Below are positions 49,021 through 54,397 of a DNA stretch of 54,397 bases, piece by piece. The translations under genes and the position numbers were made by a program. The notes below the pieces were generated by a model. The model was not told the origin of the DNA. It worked only from the letters and a program-made list of their open reading frames with translations, and made no database searches. Where the stretch lies: assembly GCF_002999335.1 (NCBI RefSeq), contig NW_020312177.1, positions 1 to 54,397 of the forward strand. The letters are read 5' to 3'. The stretch is from Cyclospora cayetanensis (lineage: Eukaryota; Apicomplexa; Conoidasida; Eucoccidiorida; Eimeriidae). Position 1 is the stretch's first letter. Each line of letters opens with the position of its first letter.

Positions 49021-51271
49021 ATGGACATATCCCGTGCAGACGAAGACTGGGGATTGAGTCACCTAAGCCGGGAAGTACTGCCTGAACTTGCACGCGGTTG
49101 GAAGGCCTCGGCATTAAGTACCCCCCTCAAGGCTCTCGCAGAAGATGTCCTATACGGCCGCGCATTAAATGGTCAACAACTAGACTTCGTTCGGCTGCAA
49201 AGCCAGCTTGAATCCCCTGCGGAAGCTACTGCGGAGGAAAATCCCCCGGTGGAACCTTTCTTAAGGAGGGTGCAATGGGCACGCCTGTTACAGCTGGTGA
49301 GAGGCAGTACGGTTGAGGAATGGGCGTCGCAGGTACAGGAGCAGCGACAGCGGTACCGTTCCCTTCGAGAGCAGCAGCAGCTTACCGCTAGCCAGCTAGC
49401 CACCTTGGACCCTCAGAGATTTCATCCTCTGGCAGCCACTGCTGGCAACCCCTGGAGTCAGAGACAAGCAGACGAAGAGCTGCAGGAGGAAATCTGGAGG
49501 GATATAGAGCGCACGTATCCTGAGAGGGCTTTGTTTACCCAAGACACAACGCGGCGTTCCTTACAGCGGGTCCTGTTCACATGGGCTAAAAGCAACACAG
49601 ATATCTCTTATAAACAAGGCATGAATGAAATACTGGCCGTCTTACACTTGGCATGCGCCAGAGAGGCCCTATCCGCCTGCCCAGCGGTTGATCCAGGGGA
49701 TCCATTCTGTATCCTCTTTTCTGCAGACCCAGGAGATATAGAGGCTGATACTTTCAGGCTCTTTGATGGCCTTATGACGGATTGCTGCATGCGGTCCATG
49801 TACCTTCCACCACAACAAGATGCCTTACTCCCTGCTGTCAAGGGCGATTTCCTTGGCTCTCTTGGGGCCTCCCAGGGCCCCTCTAGGGGCCCCGCACAGT
49901 CTGCTGTCCTTCTAAGGTGCAACCGGCTGTTTAGTGGGCTGCTTGCAAAGGCGGATCCTGCGGTGTACACGCATCTGGAGGGCCTAGGTGTGGAGCCGCA
50001 GTTGTTCCTACTGCGGTGGTTGCGACTCCTATTTTCTCGAGAATTTCACATTGAAGATACCCTGCTTATTTGGGATGCTCTCCTGGCGGATGCATGGCTT
50101 TCTCAAGAACAGACAGCAACAACACTAGCTGCAGGAGGACCAGCAACAATAACAGCAGGAACACCAGCAGTAGCAAAGAGGAAAGAGGAAGCAGCAGCGA
50201 CACCGCAGCAGCTCGCTGATGCAGCATCAGCGAAGCTTCCCCTTGTTGACTTTTTTGCAGTTGCCATGCTCAAGTTTATTCGGCAGCATTTGCTGGAGAG
50301 CGACTTCAGCAGCTGCCTGCGCCGCCTCCTCAAGTTCCCTCCAATCGAATCGGTGCAGTGCTTAGTTGCTTTATCTTTGGCAGTTAGACAGGGAGGGATT
50401 CCTACATTTGCAGGTGATGCTGCTACCTCCATGCGCAGCTGCAACACCAGCAACATCTACAAGTGCACCAGCAGAACTAACCCTGTCACGAAAGGCGGCA
50501 CGAGTGCTGCGCTAGAGGCTTCTCGGTTTGTTCAGCCGCCGCCCCCTCTCACACGTTCAGTCATTGTAAATACACCTCAGCTGCAGAAGCAGCATCCCCA
50601 CGCTCAGGAATCACAAAAGAGGAAAGATTGGCAGATGGACAGTTCTTTTAAGTGGAATCTGGATGCTGCTGCCTCTGTCAAACCGTAAGTTGTAGTAGCA
50701 GCATCAATCAATCAGAGGGCATTACGGGCGAATATCTAGTCACACAGCACCGTGAATTCAATTTTCTGGTTCTGCTGCTTCAGAGAGGTGCCTCCAGTAT
50801 CGGGCTTCCTTGGAAGTCATATCGATGCAATGCGCCAGGCCCTGGCTGCCGTGGCTGAAGAGTGCAATGAGTAAGGTAGTGGTTTTTTTGGTGTTGCTGA
50901 CATGCCTTTGAGCACGTTTTCCCCGTCTGCGATCGTGTTACTGCCGCTGATGTTGCTGGTTTTGACGCTACTGCTGCTGGTATGCAGCGTCCTAGGCAAC
51001 TACGTGGGGTCCTTTTTGTACGGGTGATGTTCACAGTCTTTCAAACGCGGCCGCTGGTCTCCTTTCATCGGTCTCATCTGATTTAGCGGCTCTTAAGTCA
51101 GTTCTGGACGGCTCACAGTACTCAGCCTCAGTCTTCAAACTACAACCTCAGCGGGGCACAGGTATATTTGGAGGAAGTCCTGCGAGTGTTGATGCGTCTG
51201 ATATCACCAGGATGCCTGGTACAGAAGATGCCTCAGTAATTAATGGGAGCTGCAGTTCTCTTGCACCTTGA
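49021..51271 (+). CDS. TBC1D5: TBC1D5-type Rab GTPase-activating protein
   Basis: Exons are 49021-50684, 50784-50870 and 51037-51271, 661 residues. Donors are CC|GTAAGT and GA|GTAAGG, acceptors TGCTTCAG and TTCACAG. The ATG at 49021 is preceded in frame by TAA twelve bases earlier, with no other ATG between. The N-terminal LRRVQWARLLQL-type segment precedes the TBC domain. The domain shows ELQEEIWRDIERTYPE with the arginine finger (Arg 164), SYKQGMNEILAVLHLAC with the glutamine finger (Gln 199), AFRLFDGLM-like residues after an acidic loop, and FLLRWLRLLFSREF then LLIWDALLADA. This arrangement, with the NPW/NPL-type segment before the domain, matches TBC1D5, a Rab7 GAP tied to retromer in animals. 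Partners here are unknown. Exons 2-3 encode a probable coiled coil (AMRQALAAVAEECND continuing LSNAAAGLLSS). An Ala/Thr-rich insertion lies inside the domain. Confidence 0.88.
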
Positions 51272-52149
51272 CAGCAGTGCCAGGGCTCTTTCAATTCTGA
51301 CTACTTTACTAAAACGTTTTTCGTTTGTCCAGGTGGCTCCAATTTTCCTGTGCCTCATGCTTTGACTACTTTCATTCTCTGCATCTAACTGCATTTGAGC
51401 CAAAAGGCTTGCGTTTCCTACTACTCTACCCTTCACACCGTTCCAGCCCGCCAACGGTGCCCTAAGCATGCTTTGTCCTGCCCCGGCTGCCCCACGTTCC
51501 TGGTAGGGGTGCGGGTGATCTGTTGATATTGGATGCAAGTCTGTTTAATAGATACTCGTAGTGGCATTAATGAATGTGGGGTCAGTGAGCCAGACAAAAG
51601 AACATGTCTGCCAAGACCAAGGCAGGACAATCATGCCTACCTGCGCCCCAATGTAGAGGCACAGACGGACAAGACGGCAGACGTGTCTTGTTGGATGAAC
51701 GCCGTCATCAAGCTGGCGGTCCTTCACGATGGAAGAAAGGAGGCAGTCAACAGCAAACGGGTCACTTTTTCTGCACCGCGGACACCCTTAATAGCATGCA
51801 AAGAACAGATAAACAGTACCTGGAGATCGTTAAGTGCCGGAAAAGACGAATTTGGGGGCCGACGCTATAGTTCCTGTAGGGCAACAGCTTGGGTTAAAGC
51901 TGTGCACCTTACAATTGACGCCTTAGTGCCTCTGAAAATAGAAAGTTGCTGCATAGTTGACTACCGGGTCAATGTCCTTAATAGGCACCGTGGGCAGTTC
52001 CTCAGCGTGACACATGATCAGACGCTCCTCTCCATCGTACCCACACACAACACAACAAAATTATCGCCTAAGCGTGTTTGAACTACCCACCAGCTGACGT
52101 CAGCCCTTCGGGGTTTGCACAAACAATGGGAGGAGATGTACGCGAATCT
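51272..52149. other. Intergenic region between convergent genes, with one open frame
   Basis: A plus-strand frame at 51533-52081 (182 codons from an ATG) is longer than expected by chance, but its translation shows no motif and no family I know. A second frame overlaps it. It may be a small gene or simply an open stretch. The rest presumably holds the 3' UTRs of the TBC1D5-type gene and the minus-strand gene ending at 52150. Confidence 0.3.
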
Positions 52150-53287
52150 TCAATACTCGCCGCTGTCATATTGCCGTCCGTCTATGGGTGCCGTCTTTGC
52201 CGAGGACCTGAGCAGCAGGTTGTCACACATAATATCTGTAGGTATCTTTTCTACAAAAATACAAGTACCCAGAACTACAGCGTAGCCGGACTTGAGGTCG
52301 AGAGAGGCCGACAACGGTGGCGGGAGAGCAGGAGAGGGGAGGTACGTAACCTCTATCTCGGGGCTTAGGCTAACCATAACAGCCGTCAAACGCTCTGGAT
52401 CACCCATGAGGGGTACGCGAGCTGCGTGGTCACCTAAAGAGTGCATACATCCACGGGGAACGGAATAGAAGAGTTCGTATTCCTCTTTGTGGTTAGAGAA
52501 GAAACTTTCAAAAATTCTTAGAAGTTTCTTGCCAAACCAACGTGGTGGAGGACGTTGATCCTCGAGACTCCTTCGATCAGCAGATCCATCCCTCCACCGA
52601 TAGCGGTCACATGGAGAGATCCATGCAACAGGAATTGCCGTTTCCCCTTGTAAGCTTACCCATGGGGATCGTGAACTTTCACTTCATGCGCTCCTCCACG
52701 ATTGGCTTTCTAGAGATTGCTATTTCTGTTGGATTTCTTGCTTTTGGAGTAAGTGGTGCATTGGTAGTGGTGCTGCTGCTGTAGCTGGCACGCGTTTCTG
52801 TTGTAGTGCTCATGCCATTATTCAAAGAACCGTTGTGGTAGTATAATTAGTTGTACTCTCCTGCAACTGAATTCCTCCGAAGGCTGATGAATGGATCTCT
52901 TGATGAATGACTCAAATTAGTGTCGTCGGTATACGGTTGAGAATCTTTGATGTGCATACCCTGTTTCATCCCGCCGGAAGGAGGAAAGGTTGTCAAGTTT
53001 GTTTCGCCAAAGGCCATGTAGGGGATGCCGGTGGAGCTAGAGCCGTTCTCTCCAAAGTAACTTCCAAAATTACTGATTTAATTGGTGCGTGCAGTAGTTG
53101 TGTTTGCCATGCTGTCGTTCTGGTAGCCGTATTCCGTTGGCGGTGTACTTGTTGAGGTTCTGCAGTTCAACCCGCAGTTGTTGGAGTCACCAAAGTTGTG
53201 CGTTGTCCACGAGGTGTAGCTATCCTCCTCGTGAGAGTAATTGCCCTTAAAGGAACCAACGGATCGTCCAGCATAAGAAGGAGGAGT
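52150..53287 (-). CDS. Asn/Ser/Thr-rich protein of unknown function, C-terminal exons (5' end unresolved)
   Basis: The last two exons are well supported: 52516-52346 and 52207-52150, joined in frame (donor GTTAC|GTACCT, acceptor TGCTCAG), ending TAPIDGRQYDSGEY. They carry a compact, possibly folded segment with FFSNHKEEYELFYSVPRG and GDPERLTAVMVSLSP. Upstream, 52846-52683 (ending EERMK, donor AA|GTGAAA) joins in phase to 52516. Further upstream, 53077-52850 and 53287-53081 stay in the same frame with coherent Gly/Asn/Ser/Thr-rich coding, for example SNFGSYFGENGSSSTG and SHEEDSYTSWTTHNFGDS, but are separated by in-frame TAA at 52849-52847 and 53080-53078. Short in-frame introns, or decay, would explain these stops. 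I recognise no family. The 5' end was not found. Confidence 0.5.
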
Positions 53288-54397
53288 TCAGGTGAAAGTG
53301 GCTCCAGCTGCATCGGAGCGGCAGCCCTCCCAAAGGGTGGACCCCAGCACTGCAGCCGCAGTCCTATGAAGCCATATCTTTTTTATCATATAGCCTAAAT
53401 TAAAATGGTGGAAGGCTACAAGAAACAACTGGGAGCAGTCGGGGCACACTGGAGACATGTGCCACGCCTCACCAGTTGCAAGAAGCCAGCCCAAAAGTAA
53501 ATACTATAAACAAAACTCCATCGACAGCAGGATATCACAATAAAGCAGTTTATAGTGACTCTGAGATAATCACCTCATCTCTTTCGATTGTGGATGAAGT
53601 GCTGCAGCATGCATACACAGCCCCATGTTGCCGCATGCCAAGCGAGCACTCATTCGCTGCCGCATCGATTAATTGCGAGCTAGCAGCGAATGCTGCACGA
53701 TGTCCATCAAAAGTGTGTAATTTGCTACAAAACTTGATGGAATTGGGGCCTGGATGGTGAGACTACATAATGTGAGGATCTTTATTTTGAAACAGAAGCA
53801 CCTTCATGGTTATTGCGTGTGCCCAACTCGATATGCTTTCCCTTTCTAGTTGATTTTCCCCTCTCAGTTACATCTAGGATAAGTTCCTTCACGGTGAATA
53901 ACTACTCATTAGCATGTCTTTATCAGAGCTTGCAGAGGGACATCAGTATACCTGGACCGAGCAAGGCTACGCCCGGGCCATTGCTACTACACTAGCCATT
54001 GCAAATTACGATTTGGTAACGAATCGACCAGTTGGGATGCCTGGTCTTCTCCCTTATTCATCCAAGAGTAGTAACTAGTTGTGTTTCTATGCCCCCATCG
54101 GGCAATAATCGTGTCTTATGAACAAGCGAATCTATCGTGTAGTGATACCTATTGAACTTGAGGATTCCTCATCCGCATTCAGAATCCTCTGCAGCACGAG
54201 CCGCCATGGACTCTCTCCGAGGTATCTTCACTTCCACAAATTTTTGCACTAGAAGCTACCTACAACTAACTGTGAATGCTCACAGTGCTTGGAGAGTGCA
54301 GCAATACTCATCCTGACTATCCATATCCCCCCAACGAGGGATATCTAATCAATCCACGGGAACAGCACTTTTGAGTAACCCTAAATCTTCCTGAATT
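53288..54397. other. Right end of the window, no supported gene
   Basis: This may contain 5' exons of the minus-strand gene above; the minus frame 53494-53288 is continuous with it apart from a TGA at 53290-53288. A plus-strand frame at 53476-53760 (94 codons) has no recognisable motif. A single CCCTAAA at 54379-54385 is not a telomere array. Confidence 0.35.

Noticed and set aside
52542..52784. Plus-strand 80-codon frame ending in a hydrophobic helix
   Set aside because: It is antisense to the exon and intron of the minus-strand Asn/Ser-rich gene, whose frame and splice joins are better supported; the hydrophobic run mirrors Asn/Thr codons on the other strand.
54379..54385. CCCTAAA at the right end, as in apicomplexan telomeres
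   Set aside because: A single unit without any tandem repetition is expected by chance.

Overview
The window looks like nuclear DNA of a eukaryote, most likely an eimeriid coccidian (Eimeria or Cyclospora type apicomplexan). Genes are spliced and sparse. Their proteins carry long insertions of Ser, Gln, Ala and Asn, many encoded by CAG-type triplets. The gaps between genes hold decayed Ty3/gypsy retrotransposons of the chromovirus kind, which have been reported from Eimeria. There is no bacterial gene organisation, CRISPR array or recognisable tRNA or rRNA gene. The genus assignment is inference; the eukaryotic nature is clear from intron-split conserved domains.

Layout. 1-2.7 kb (minus): a decayed gag-pol element cut by the window start. 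5.6-9.0 kb (minus): an ABHD1/2/3 (EMB8)-type alpha/beta hydrolase with an intact Ser-Asp-His triad but an apparent one-base frameshift. 10.5-14.0 kb: two head-to-head pol remnants whose 316-bp facing ends form a near-perfect palindrome; the rightward copy keeps traces of RT, RNase H, integrase and a chromodomain. 16.1 kb (plus): a small four-helix membrane protein. 17.3-19.6 kb (minus): a protein with two FAM13-type repeats. 20.8-22.5 kb (minus) and 24.5-28.0 kb (plus): two more element remnants. 28.8-33.0 kb (plus): an 11-exon KRR1 homologue (small-subunit processome). 33.5-36.7 kb (minus): the catalytic subunit of tRNA-guanine transglycosylase in five exons. 39.5-41.8 kb (minus): an RNF5/RNF185-type membrane RING E3. 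42.3-42.8 kb (minus): a possible small gene. 42.8-46.0 kb (plus): a TBC1D20-type RabGAP. 49.0-51.3 kb (plus): a TBC1D5-type RabGAP. 52.1-53.3 kb (minus): an unrecognised Asn/Ser-rich protein.

The confident genes are housekeeping functions: ribosome assembly (KRR1), wobble-base modification (TGT), ER quality control (RING E3) and Rab control of the secretory and endosomal pathway (two TBC proteins). They do not form an operon-like pathway. KRR1 and TGT each contain a well-supported GC-AG intron. The most unusual structure is the retroelement palindrome at 10.7-11.4 kb. I found no convincing evidence of a wholly new molecular system. All splice models were built by eye from reading frame, GT/GC-AG sites and family conservation.
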